Below are positions 23,678 to 35,766 of a stretch of DNA of 64,000 nt, in pieces. Source of the DNA: Pyrus communis (Eukaryota > Streptophyta > Magnoliopsida > Rosales > Rosaceae). Position numbers and translations under genes: made by a program. Below the pieces are notes generated by a model. It saw only the letters and a list, made by a program, of their open reading frames with translations, made no database searches and was not told the origin of the DNA. The stretch covers positions 4,681,751 to 4,745,750 of the forward strand of contig NC_084810.1 of assembly GCF_963583255.1 (NCBI RefSeq), given 5' to 3'. Within the stretch, counting starts at the first letter, position 1. Each line of letters opens with the position of its first letter.

Positions 23678-25843
23678 ATGGGCAAGTCCTCTTCTTCTCG
23701 TACCAAGAAGCGCTCCAAGGTTTCCTCCGAGGTTGTCTTTCTCTCTCTATCAGCTGTTGTCGTGTTCTAGGTTTCTCGTTTTTTGTTTAGTTACATGGGT
23801 TTTCCTTCCCTGCTTAAAAGATTACTTCTTTGTTTGGTTTGGTTCTTCCGATTTAGGTTTGGAAGAACAAATCGAAAATTTTAGTCAGCATTATAAGGAG
23901 TTTGCTAAGAAATATGATGTTTTGACTATAATGTTGTACAAATATATTTGTACGATTATGTGTGAGATTAAGGTTTTATAATTTGGTTCATGATTACCAA
24001 TGTTTTATGGTAAATGCTAATTTATGTATGTCATTGCTTTAGGCTCGAACAAGGAAGAAGAGTAAGAGTAAGACCAAAACAAGGAAATATAGATCCAAGA
24101 AGCTTCGCTGTCGTGACGATTCTTCTTCTTATTCCGGTGAGGATGATTCAAGAAGTTTGGAATCGTTATCGTCTTTTAGCTCAGATGATGATTTGAGAAG
24201 TAGAAGGGCTCGATCGCGCGCTAGGAAGGATGCAAAAGGGAGCAAGAAGAGGGCTCGGAGACGATCTTATAGCCCTGACAGCAGCGAGGACTCTCCTCGT
24301 AGAAAGAAGAGGAAATTGGCAAAGAAGAAGAATGATAAGAAAACCCATTTGAGGAAGAAGCCTAGTAGCAATGCTAGCATTAGTTCCAGGAGTAGCGCGT
24401 CATTTAGGTGCTCAACTTGTCCTGGTGAGAGTATTAGCAGTGATGAGATTGAATCTAAGAGGCATAGGGGCAGACCTGGAAAACGAAACAAAGATGACAG
24501 TGGGATTAACAAGGTTGAAAGTGGGACTAAGAAGGCTAGGTATAGGTCAAGGAGTTGTTCTTTGCGCAGTCAGCGTAGCGAGAGTGGTGATTGTCGGAGT
24601 GAGGAAAAAGTGACATATGAGAACAATACGAGGAGGTTGAGATCTGTAGTTACGGTAGCAGAAGAAAACGAGCATGGAAGATGGATGGATACAGATGCGC
24701 ACAAAGAAGAGATTACATATGATGACGATTACCCTTCTTGTAGGAGTAATGATAGTAATGATGGAGGGGGCAAGAGGGAGTTGGATGATCGTTTGGATGT
24801 TGCATTTGAGAAGAGAATGGAAGTAGAGAGTGGGAAAGAGGAAGAAGCTTATGTTTCTAATGTTCTAATCATGGATCTCAAAGATAGTCGTAACATTTTG
24901 GAAAAAGATTGTACGGGCCAAGATGATGGAATCGGGATTACTGGTTCTGTTAATGAAAATAAGAACGAGGTTTCTGGGGCAATCAGTAGTCTGCCAGGTG
25001 AGGATCTGGAATCAATTTTAAGACAAAGGGCTTTGGAAAATCTAAAAAGGTTCAAAGGAAAGCATCAGAGAATTTCAGCGGTAACTACCAATCAGGAAGA
25101 CAAGACCGATATTGATTTGAAACAGCCATCCAGTGCAAAGGTTGAATTGTTTCAAATAGAATCCCCGAGGGAGAGTGGTGGTAGAGTGGTTGTAGCAAAG
25201 TCATCCGAGGACGATGTTGCTAAAAGGGTTGATACAACCCAATCAGTAGAAGGGGCCAATGGGCCTCAAGAGAGAGTTTCCATTCTTTCTTCCCAAAACC
25301 TGGAAAAGCAAGATGTTGCTTGTCCAATAGAGCAAGTGGTTGTCGGCAGAAAGGTTAAGACCACTGCTGCGGTCTATAAACCAAACTCGACTTCACCAAC
25401 ATTGAGGGGTCATTCACTAAAAGCTCACCCCACGCTGAAACAAGAACCTGCTTCACAGGAACCTCATGAGGAAGGATTGTTGGTGAGTGAGAGTAATGTA
25501 GATAAGGGTGCTTCTGGGATTGCCCAAACTGTGCCCCAAAGCAGCCATAGAAACGGCGAAGATATCAAACAGAGTTCTGATAAACATCAAGATGAAGCTA
25601 CAGATGGCTCACAGTTTGAGCAGAAAACAATGTCGGTGATGCGAGGTAGTGAAATGGTACAGGTGGGTGTTTGGTCTCACAAATTTGTTTACTTTTCGTT
25701 CTTTATTACCGGATGTCCATGAAGGGCACACGTTTTCTGCTTCCAGTTTTAACGATGTTTTAATATTTTTTCGGCAGGTGAGTTACAAGGTTTACATCCC
25801 TAAGAAAGCTCCTGCTCTGGCGAGGAGGCAACTCAAGCGGTGA
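23678..25843 (+). CDS. Arg/Ser/Lys-rich nuclear-type protein, function unknown
   Basis: Three exons joined in phase at GT/AG sites: 23678-23731, 24043-25662 and 25778-25843, giving 579 aa. The start is MGKSSSSRTKKRSKV. The first third is dense in Arg, Lys and Ser, with RS/SR runs and acidic patches, like splicing-related or nucleolar proteins and nuclear localisation signals. No RRM, zinc finger or other folded domain is visible. Two blocks stand out as likely conserved: SILRQRALENLKRFKGK in the middle and the short last exon, VSYKVYIPKKAPALARRQLK. The long middle is low-complexity and probably disordered. It converges with the PrmA gene, about 800 bp between stop codons. A nuclear role in RNA metabolism is an inference from composition only. 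Confidence 0.88.
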
Positions 25844-26639
25844 CGTATGATCATCGTTCTGGTGTGCACTATTCGCTCTTGGTTAAAGCGTTGCATACAA
25901 AGGGGCTGTATTTTATCGGACAAGTGATGCATTGCACGATGTGATTGGCCTTCTGGCAGACATTTTCATCCGAGAAAAACATTGAAATCCGCGGTTTAGT
26001 AGTCGTTTTTGGTAGTTATATCATCTCACACACTTCTTGGTTGAATGACATTGATATGCTTTATCTCTTTGGTGTTGTTTTTCTTGTTTATGTAAGTTGC
26101 TCACAGATATTAAATGAATAATGATGAAATAATATGTTCAGAACAGTACACAGCGTGTGTCGAATCCTTTTTCTACGGTTAAATAGCTGAAATAACGTTT
26201 ATTAGCCGGCATCTGAGCCAGCTCTATCAGTCCATACAGGAATTACATGAAAATTATAAGGTAGATTCAAGCTCCTGAAGTTGTCAATATCTGTGTTTGG
26301 AAACGAGGCATCTCTGTAAAACATCGACGCCGGTCATTGTTGCTCGGCCAAGAGAAACCCGATTACAATGCAAGATCATGTGACCTACTCCCGGGTGAAA
26401 AGAGTTTCTTCAAGGAAAGAAGCTGTTCGAAAACAAAACTGAAGAAGCTGCATACAGGTTGTTACGGATCACTGCTGTTTCTTTTTTCCAAAGCAGGTGT
26501 GCCCTCGCTGCCCTGTATCACCAAACATTGTGAATGACCAGACACCATCAGCTTCTCATAGAAGCCCCCGCCAATTCACAATACTGTCCGACTCGTTTAT
26601 CACATTGTACAGTCAACATTGAAATGGCAGAAAGTTATC
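25844..26639. other. Convergent 3' UTR / intergenic region
   Basis: This lies between the stop codons of two convergent genes. AAATGAATAATGATG at about 26111-26125 looks like a polyadenylation region for the plus-strand gene. The right part should hold the 3' UTR of the minus-strand PrmA gene. No further gene is seen; the short plus-strand frame at 26337-26537 has no recognisable content. Confidence 0.5.
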
Positions 26640-29600
26640 TCAGCTTTCGGAAAGGTTCTGTTTCTTTGTTCCATGAACACAGGCCCAGTCATCCATCTCA
26701 GTAATCGATAGGTCTTCTAAGAACTGTGAATATCGCTCTACGATACGTGGAAGCTGCAGAAACAAAAGGACACAACGAAATCAGGTCGAGGAACCTATGT
26801 ATAACCCAATATACCAAATTTATTTTGAATTTCTGAGTGAAATTCATGGTGGATCGAAAGAAAACCACCATGTTTGCACCGCCAAGCTAAAGATCTCTTA
26901 AGAAACTGATACTTCAACCTTCGGTTGGCAGCTTCATCAATTTGGAAAATTTCCCTATAGGTTACCAAGCAACATTTAACCTAAAATCTATCCCCTTTCC
27001 CTCTTTTATCTCATTTCATTTTCCAGGATATAAGTTTATGGAGATGTAATTGGAAATATTTTCCTTGAACTTTAGCAAGCAAATGACATTAACAATCCAT
27101 CACCTGTGCTAGAATGATACCTGCTCAGAGATAATGCCAGAAAGACCGACGACTGCCCCAGGCTTTGCATAAGAGACGATATGATCCGCCAAATCTAATA
27201 GGGGATTCAAAAGTATATTTGCGATGACCACGTCATACTTGTTTGATTCTAAGATGGTTTCCACTCCAAATGAGCTCTGATCTTCCACAACTCCACATGG
27301 ATCTTCCAAGGTAGAGCTAGTTTTGCTGGGGAGCAGGTGCAATTGCATCTTTTCGGGTCCTATGTTGTTCAGAGCAGCATTCTGGCGCGCCGAGGTGATT
27401 GCTTGGGGATCTATATCAATTCCGACTGATAAGGCAGCACCGAACTGTGTTTACAGTCAAAATGCCATGTTAACGTCAAACCGTGATTTGAGCATTAGTC
27501 GGCAACCAACATCAGTTTGAAGGAATTACATCAAAACAATGAAATGTGCAAAGATCAAGTGGATGGGGTTACTCAGCAACATCATTTCCAAGATTAGTTA
27601 AATACCTTAACTGCAGCGATTGCGAGAATTCCAGAACCTGTGCCATAGTCCAAGAATGATTCTCTCCCCTTTATCAATCTATGGAGCAGCAATAGACATA
27701 ACTTAGTAGTAGCATGCTCCCCAGTTCCAAATGCCAATCCAGGATTTAAAATTATATTTGTTGCTTGGGCATCCTGTAGGAGATAAACAAACTTAACTAT
27801 ATTCATTCCATTATGTCAACAGAAATTCTAGCCGTCACATTCTCCTTTGTAGTAATGATTAGAACCATAATCTGTAACTGGCATAAGAAGAGAGCAAGTA
27901 ACTGGGCATCATTTAAGCATTAAGACAAATAACGAAGAGAGAGGCATAAACACATACACGCAGACGTGCCTGAGATCATGTGTCCGCTAAGAAGTTTCAA
28001 TAATTTTTTAGCATTGGGACGTGGAATTTTCTGGAACATGTTATCAGGTGTCAACCACTTTTAAGTTGTCAATACATCATGAACAACCATAGCAAACAAA
28101 CCCTTTCAAAAAATAGTTTGAAACTAGAAGACAAGTCTAATACAATCATACCGGGGGAATTCTCCACTCGGGCACAATCCAAAGTCCTTTGGTAACTTCA
28201 ACAGGATGGAATGATTCCTGTAAACAAAAATGGAAAAGCAGATTAAAAAAATAATGCCTAGAAAATATGGCCAAGAGGAAATTACCACCGAGCATATTTA
28301 CTGGTTTAAAGTACTACATGCTTGAACATTCTGTATATTGTCTTTCTTTTGGCCAATAAATACCCGTATACTGTTTAAAACAGTAATAGAGCTATAATAA
28401 GTTCGTACTAGTGAAACTGATTTATCATTCAACAAACATTAGCAAAAGATATCTCACCAAAGAGGATAACGACTAAGAAATACTTTCTGATAGGACAGAA
28501 TTTACAAGCAAATTAACCTGAGTTTTCTTTATCCAGTTGAACTGCTCACCCATCTTAACTTCATAACTAGGCATCTCTTTCAAACTTATGGAATCAGCAG
28601 CACGTGAAATGCAGGTTTTTACATCTTCGCCTTCAGGAAATATGGAATCAATGCAGATCTGTGCATAAGAAAAAAGGCACATTCTCATCAGTTGTTCATT
28701 TGCAAAATCATCTTACACCAGAAACGTAGCACAGTGAAAAAAGCTTTCAAAACATAAAGACAAGTAAATAGCATTCCAAATGAAACGTCATAAATCAACA
28801 GGGAATCCACCTCGTCCTTTCGGTCATTGTCATCTTCTTCGTCAATACTTGTACAACTTGCACCAAAACATAACAGTGCTTCTGAAAGTATTTCCTGGTC
28901 AACAAGGAGAACCAAGTTGATTAGGCATTGTAATGTCTTTAACTTAACAGAGCCTTAGCTGACTTAACAAGTTCATAGTCTCAACTTCATGTGTCTACTT
29001 CCAAGACCTCATCTTTTCTATTAAGTGACATGTAAAGTTGTAAACTTCAACTTGATTGATTACGACGAGTAAAAAACAGTAAATTTCTTCCAAATCCAAG
29101 CAAAATGACATAATAATGAAAGAAGTTGAGATTCCATCTTAAAACCAATTGGCATTAGCGGAAGCGGCCCAACTCCTTATAACCCTTACGAAGTTTCTTA
29201 CTTTCCGACGTGGGGAAATCGTCACATCCTCACAATAAGTAAATTTCTACCTTTGGTAAGAAAATAAAAAATTAAAGAAGTTAAAATAAAAATTTTCTGA
29301 GTCCCCATTTCAATACAGACAATAAATTCCATACAGAATCAGTTTTCTCTCCATAATTTTCTGAGTTCCCATTTGAATATACACAACATATACAATCTCT
29401 GTCACCAAACATGCCCATAACATTTTCATTGGAATCGCAGTAACTGAACTAAATGCACCAAAAGAAGAGAAAGAAGAAACCCAACTCACAGCGACATGTT
29501 TTTGGCAGCGGATTTGAACGGAGAGGAAAGGCGAAGCGAAGGGCTCGTTGGGCTCGGCGGAGGGAGTGGGAGGGTCCGAAGAAGCAGTGGAAATATTTGC

Positions 29601-29744
29601 GGCGGCGAGGGAATTGGGCCGCGAGAGGTGTCTGGGTTTGGGGAAGAAGCGGGAGGAGAATGGGGGAGCGAGAGGGCGAGAGACGGTGGTGAAGCAGCGG
29701 GAGGTGAGAGTGTAAGCGAGGTGTCTGAGCAAACCGCCTGACAT
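26640..29744 (-). CDS. prmA: Ribosomal protein L11 methyltransferase (PrmA), organellar
   Basis: Seven exons, all in phase: 29744-29490, 28894-28811, 28658-28518, 28217-28152, 27773-27606, 27444-27121, 26753-26640; 383 aa. The protein should transfer methyl groups from S-adenosylmethionine to Lys/N-terminal amino groups of ribosomal protein L11. Residues 1 to about 66 are Ser/Arg/Pro-rich and poor in acids, like a plastid or mitochondrial transit peptide. The N-terminal substrate-recognition half follows ([23 protein letters not shown]). The PrmA signature [14 protein letters not shown] is at 192-205, the SAM motif [11 protein letters not shown] at 223-232, the acidic-loop motif GIDIDP at 246-251 and the catalytic-region motif IANILLNPL near 312-320. 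Length matches plant homologues. An alternative frame opening at 29757 lacks these motifs. The exact organelle is not determined. Confidence 0.95.
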
Positions 29745-29759
29745 TCTTGAAAATCAAAG

Positions 29760-30696
29760 TGTAATCACCACCCTAGTTAGTTAAAAGGCGGATTAGTTAA
29801 ATGGTTCTCGATCCGTATTCGGAAGATAGGCCTGTGGTGAAAACATTACGAACTAAATCTTCGTGATGGAATCCGTTACGATTCATGTTCAAAATTGAAA
29901 ATTTCGTTATTTTTTATTAATAACCTGTTCAAAATTGAAACTTTCATTATTTTTTATTAATAACCTGCACGTGAACCTTACGCGTGCGGTTAAAATTGTC
30001 ATTCAACGTTCATGTCCGCTCTCCATTCAGGAACAATGAAATAGCGGCGTGGGTGTTAGGTTTTTCATCAAAAATCGAACTGGAATGCGTGAACTGAAAT
30101 CGTCAATTGAAATGAGTGAGCTGGTTCGTATTTGAATACCCACATCGATGGCTACGAGACAAGTAACCCACATTTCATCGTTCCGCTATGAAGAGTGACT
30201 GTGAATGAATTTTAGTTTTGAGCTTCTGAACGTTAAACGGTCGACCAAGAGAAAATGATGATTTTAGCTTCACATGTGAGGCTCACGTGCATGATACCAT
30301 AACCAATATGATGCAAAATCTGTAACCCCAAAGAAGCAGCCATGATATCTGTTGCCTTGGGCGAAAAATTACCCCGGATTACCAAAGTAGTGCAGATGAA
30401 ATACTATGTATACTAAGGTTTATCTCATCTGCACTGTTATATATATATATATACACAAAACAATATTCATCATGTAACTTCAACAGTACATCAAAGACGG
30501 CTATCAAATAACCTCAAAGCTTCGTGCTTGACTTTGGTACTTTCCATTTAACGTTCGTAAAATTCAGGGATACCCTTGCGTACTGTAAAAACAAAAGGTA
30601 GAGGAGATTTTTCCCTCACTTTCCTAGAAACCAAATAGCGAATAGCCATTGATCTAAACGAAATCCGTTGAAGAAGAAACAAAAATGAAGTAGCAC
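29760..30696. other. Intergenic, PrmA promoter side
   Basis: The stretch between the PrmA start codon and the GRI-like pseudogene has no supported gene. Two near-copies of 'ttcaaaattgaaa...ttattaataacctg' (29888-29925 and 29928-29966) form a short tandem repeat of about 40 bp. A (TA)n run lies at 30439-30452. Confidence 0.45.
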
Positions 30697-30981
30697 ACTG
30701 AGGAAGAGACCCATATTATGCAGTTAAATCTGTCCACAAGGAATGTGCGAAGTGGATTTCAGCAAACAAAGGGACGAGTCTTCTCTGTTGCTGCAAGACT
30801 CTGTCTATGTTCTCGGAGATGGGAATCACTGCGGGCAATGTGGGTATAAGTGCAAGCTTGGAGAGCTTTTCTGTAGTGGAAAATGCATCAACGTCGTTAA
30901 CAATGTAAACAATCGCGGCAAGTGCGATAAGGAATGCTCCCGCAGAGTGAAATGTGTTTTTCAACTTGTGGATATGGCTGA
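30697..30981 (+). pseudogene. GRI: STIG1/GRIM REAPER-like cysteine-rich pseudogene
   Basis: STIG1 proteins are secreted Cys-rich signalling proteins; Arabidopsis GRI is the source of a peptide acting in ROS-linked cell death. Here one frame gives KECAKWISANKGTSLLCCCK. After a shift near 30800-30812 a second frame gives LGDGNHCGQCGYKCKLGE, then FCSGKCINV and KCDKECSRRVKCVF. A second shift near 30966 would give the expected LCGYG ending and a TGA at 30979-30981; the unshifted frame runs on to 31012. The Cys spacing (CGxCGxxCxxG..CxGxC) is the STIG1 pattern. There is no signal peptide: the only nearby upstream ATG is followed two codons later by TAG. At least two frameshifts and a missing N terminus make it a pseudogene, unless sequencing errors explain them. 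Its place beside the S4 gene matches Arabidopsis gene order as I recall it. Confidence 0.72.
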
Positions 30982-31349
30982 ACATTCAAAGGTTTCATGC
31001 CATAGAGTTTAAAGATAATTGAAATGAATAAATAGATGGCCACTTTATGTACCCACAAGAGCAAAAAGATAGCTTCTTTTGTTTTTTGTTGTTTTGTAAG
31101 TTGGAAAGTCTAAACAGTATTTGCTTAATTTTTGTATGAGATAATACAACAAATAATGTACCAAACTAGAACAGTAAGGAAAATGTAAATATGTACACAT
31201 TTGGACTTACAAAATAGAGCCAAACTTCGATGCAGCATACGCTTGATCTTTGGAAGAACACCTCTGGGTTTTAGGCTACAAAAATGCCACCTCAAGGCTC
31301 GTTTAGATCCCATGAACAGTAATGTTAGATTGTTCCCCCTTTCGAAAAT

Positions 31350-34300
31350 TTACAGATAAAGAATGAGTTCAACTGCAAATTTCCCCTTCTTCGTAGGGTT
31401 AATTTCTCCTATCTGAACCAATGTAAATTTGAACATCAGAACTGTCAAGCTATAGACGTATTAAGAGTTAAACATGAATTTAAATACAGGAGATGGTTAT
31501 GCTGACGCTCAAACTCTTTTAACAGATTAGGGCATATTTGGTGAGGGTAATAATGTAAAATAATACATTCTGTTAAATTACAGTAATATAACTACGAAAG
31601 CATCTCCAATCAAACAATGGTCAATCATAACCTCTGTTATTTGGGTAGCCTTATACCCTCACCCGTGTCATGGCAAAATGATGCGCCAGGGTCTACTTAG
31701 TGAAGAGTGCATATAGTGCAGATTATAACATATAGTAAGTGCTCACAACTTCGATAACAATACAGTTCTATACTACTCTAACATATAAGAACGGGATACG
31801 GTTCCAGATCCAAAAGCTCTACTTGCAAAAATACTGGAAAGGTATCAGGAACTGTACAAGATGTATCAATGTGTTTCATGTATGGTGCTATATAGATAAG
31901 TAATTTGATAAAGAAAAGCAGTTTTCTTAATTACGGAAACTCACCTTTAGTCTTCCTTTTCCTCTAACCGACACAATATCACCAGTTTTGAGTGTAGCTC
32001 CATTTTTAGTAACAGGGGTCCAGTTCACACGCACATCACCATCACTGCACAGATAAGAAAAAACTTTATACCGTGTTCTCAGTTTCCAAAATTCTTTCGG
32101 CTATGATGAAAATCCAGTGATGCACATCATGTTCGATTATATTGGGAGTATGGTATTAGTAAGTAACAAAGCAAAAAAATAAATCTTGAGCTTGTAGATC
32201 TTTTCCTACGGTAAGGATCAAACACTTAAAAGTGCGTGCTTTATTCTTGATGGATGAGTGGATTCCTGATTATGAAGAAAACAAAAGAACCCATCTAACT
32301 AAGAAGTAAACCAACAAAACAGGATTAACTAACTTAGTAAAGCTTAACGAAATTGCAATAAACTATAATTCGAGGGAGAGTTCAGTATAAGTGAAAAGAC
32401 TGTACCGAATCAGATCAACTAGTTTTGTCCGTGATAACTTAAATCCTGCACTAGCTATAGCATCAACTCTCGCTGATGCTTCTATGGTTTTGAAGGACTT
32501 AGTCCTGCAAAGAGAGCATGATACTTAAGTTACTAATGATACTGCATTATGCAGAATGGAAAAAGGATAACAATATGATAATTTGCAACCTTGGAGGTTC
32601 GTAATCAAGAGAAATCAGTGGTATCCTAGAAAATGATACAGGCACATTACCAACCTGCAAGGTGAAAAACCGTTTACAAACATTAAACGTGTACGCTTAA
32701 ATATTATGATATACATAGCTATCTTAACCTGTGATTCTGTGAAAAACGCTTCTCTTTTCATACTAGAAAATGTAGTACCATTCTTTTCTCTTTGTTTATT
32801 AATTGCCAACATTTTATCTCCTCAATGTACATTGCAATGATCACTAAAATATTAATGCCACAATATTTCTTTCAGATGTTTTTGATAAATCAAACAATAA
32901 TGGCCTGAGATGTAACTCATTCAAAACTACAATTTGCACAAGAGATGATTTCAATCTTATGTAAGAAACCAAAAGGACAAAAAGGACATAAACCCAGAAT
33001 TTTATTGACGTTAACGAGGAAAAACAAATCACAAGAAACAAAATACTAGGATGTTAGACAACCTTGTCGAGTGATGATATAATGAAGTCAACAAGTTCTG
33101 GAACAACAATGACTTGAGCTCCTTTCTCCCCCTAGAAGTATTACAGAAGAAATAAAAATTCATAAAGACTTGATCCAACCAGGCCGTATCCCTCATAAAT
33201 AGGAAAAAAGATCCAAACTCCAAAATAATGGATACTAAATGCATCAGTAGGAATTACAAAATGATCAATTAGCACGGCGGTATCCAACTGAAAGCTCTAA
33301 GACAGTACTGTACTTAAAGGTTGATGTTTCAGTTTAATACCTCTATAAATACATTGAAAAGATATAGCCCTGCTATGGCAGGACCACAGAGCAACACTAT
33401 GTAATGCCATTATCACATCCACGTTCTAATATAGGATACAGACATCCAAATCCTGACATTGAAATCCCATACGAAGTAACCACTAATAAGTTGAGGCAAA
33501 GGTTGACATGCTTTTAGCTCTGTTGTTACAGAAGTGGAAATTCTTATCATAGTCTACATATAAAACATAATGACCCTTCTCCTTGGAAAATTTGACCAAC
33601 AGTTAAACCCTTAACAAAAAAAATACAAATGACACCTGCAAGATAATATCTCCAAGCTTCTCCCTAGCAATTCCTGTACCAAGAATTGCGCCTAGGAAAT
33701 CACCATGAGAACAAGGCTGGAACCCAAAGTTTCCTGTGATACTGGAAGAACCATTAGAGAAAATTTGAGATAAGGTTTCACTTCAATTAAAGATGAATTC
33801 TTGGATAAATAAAAGTGGTACAGACACAATATTAACACCTCAATGCTGCAATTACATCAGGATCACTCGTCAATACTTCCGGATGTCCTACAGAAATCCG
33901 ACACCGCTCAGCCTAGACAATTTGAAGCAGCAATATGTTAATTAATAAAATTACACTTTGATTTGCACGAGCGCGACACAGAGAAAACACTATTTAGTTC
34001 AACCTGCGGGTATCCGCCTTGAACAACTGCTTTCAGATCAGCTAGCTTTTCCAATGCTAGCATTGACTCCTTCACCACTGGAGGGGTGAGAAAATTTGTA
34101 TGGAGAACCTCCCTTCTCGATGATGCACGTCTAGCCTAAAAAAAATGAAAAACCAAGAATGACAACTTAGAAACATCTCTAAAATAAGGTGAAACCTATT
34201 CAGCTATTCGATGTGACCTTACATTCATCTGTCAATTTCAAGTGATAAATAAGCTTATACTCATTTCAAACGGTCCAAAAATCTGGACTTCATAAGTCTC

Positions 34301-34842
34301 TCTAAAAGGAAGGGTTAAATTAAGAAACAAAAAATATGGTCTTGATAAGGAAGGTAATACAAGTTTTGAAGTACCATTTCGAGAACACGTTTTACTTCTT
34401 CAATAACAGTTTTGTCTGCCACTCCCTTAAGCAAACCATCAACATCCCCCTTTATAGCTTGAGCTAAATGGCATATTCCTGAAGCTGTATCAAGGACAGT
34501 AATCCAGTGATTACGTAGCAGATCATCAGATACAAAAATAATGGCTTGTTTGATAACCATTTCAACTCAACCAATCCACAATTCAACCAAATGGGTAGTC
34601 AAAATTACAAGAAATTAGACAGTGGAGAGGGAAAGAAACATGATTTATGTTAAATAATCAAGTACCCAAAAGCGGGATTTGTTCGCAGTACCTGAAGAAC
34701 TTAAGCGAGGAGTGAGAGGAAAGGAGATAAGGGTCCTGCGGCAAGAAAGCTTGCTGCTTGTCAGAAGAAGAGGATGCGAGAGAGCAAAAGCCACAGCTGC
34801 AGTTCTTACAAGTGACGCTGCTAAGAAACTGGTGGCAGCCAT
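31350..34842 (-). CDS. S4-domain RNA-binding protein, YlmH-like, chloroplast type
   Basis: Ten exons in phase: 34842-34692, 34484-34375, 34135-34004, 33912-33839, 33741-33636, 33131-33063, 32654-32590, 32504-32406, 32044-31945, 31412-31350; 322 aa. The N-terminal 45 residues or so are Ser/Ala/Leu-rich without acids, like a transit peptide. The central YlmH-type region has YPQAERCRISVGHPEVLTSD and FGFQPCSHGDFLGAILGTGI. The C-terminal S4 RNA-binding domain spans about 246-300 (RVDAIASAGFKLSRTKLVDL, later GDVRVNW and LKTGDIVSVRGKGR). Length and order match the plant protein encoded by Arabidopsis AT1G53120 (from memory). Bacterial YlmH relatives bind ribosomes or RNA, and a plastid RNA/ribosome role is inferred. 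The ATG at 34842 is the first in frame. Exon 2 has two possible acceptors 6 bp apart (34484 or 34478). Confidence 0.94.
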
Positions 34843-35079
34843 GTCCCTCTCCTCTATGAACCGCACGAGGCCAAGTGTTTGATTTCATAAGGAAAAATGT
34901 GTGCTTCTCCCTTTTAGTGGGGCTTTTGGGTTTCGCAAAATTTGGCCCAGTATTGCACTTGCACGGGTTTACAAGCCGCGCCGTCACTATTACGTACTAA
35001 CCAGGGTGGGCACAGGTCGGGGCGGGTCTAAAATTAGAGGGTCCGGACCAAACTCATTTGAAAATAGAACCTCGCAAAC
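34843..35079. promoter_or_regulatory. Proximal promoter of the S4-domain gene, cut by a transposon
   Basis: Only about 237 bp separate the start codon from the Harbinger element at 35083. The 5' UTR and core promoter must lie here unless transcription starts within the element. No clear TATA box is visible on the minus strand. Confidence 0.4.
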
Positions 35080-35766
35080 TTAGAGCAGTTCCACCGGAGG
35101 TGGAATAGCCCAGCACCCAATCAAAAAACCAAATTGGGGGTCTGTTAATCCACTTCAGCCCACAAAACTGCCTGACACCCAGCCCAAGCCAGGCAAGGGA
35201 CCAACCCATTTTTGACTGACCTAGGGACTGGCATATTTGGCTGGCGCGTGCAGCTTACTCGCACGTGGGCACGAGTAGGGGACAAGGGTGCAGGCGGCGA
35301 GGCCCACTGTCAGCCTACTTGTTCTTCACCCGGAAGTAGGCGACATGGCCCTCTTTATGCCGTTGGATTTTCAACGACTAGTTTTTCTAGACCGTTGGAT
35401 TTCCAATGGTAAAAAAAAATTGAATTTTACTTTTAAAGATCACAGATCAACGGTCCACAATTTTTCCCCCAAAAATTACAAATAAAAATAAAAATAAAGG
35501 CTCAACGGTCAGAATTATGACCGTTGGCCATGTGGTAGCTCCTTGGCTCTTGGATTTGAATATTTTTCAAATCCAACGGTCCAGATAAATTAATACATTA
35601 AAATTTATTAAAAATTATTAAAAAAAATTAAAAAATATACATAAAATTTTTAAAATACTTTTTTTTTTCTATAAATACTGAACCCTCTTCTTCCACCTTA
35701 CACCATATTTCAATATTTTTTACACTTTCAACATTTCAATATTTTCTACACTTTGAGAGAGAAAAA

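Noticed and set aside
29449..29757. Alternative frames across the first exon of the PrmA gene
   Set aside because: They are Arg-rich shadows of the transit-peptide exon. Only the frame from 29744 joins in phase to the PrmA motifs.
30743..31012. An intact 89-aa Cys-rich protein gene
   Set aside because: The open frame lacks the secretory N terminus, and its last 15 residues lie in the wrong frame for the STIG1 ending. I read it as a frameshifted pseudogene.
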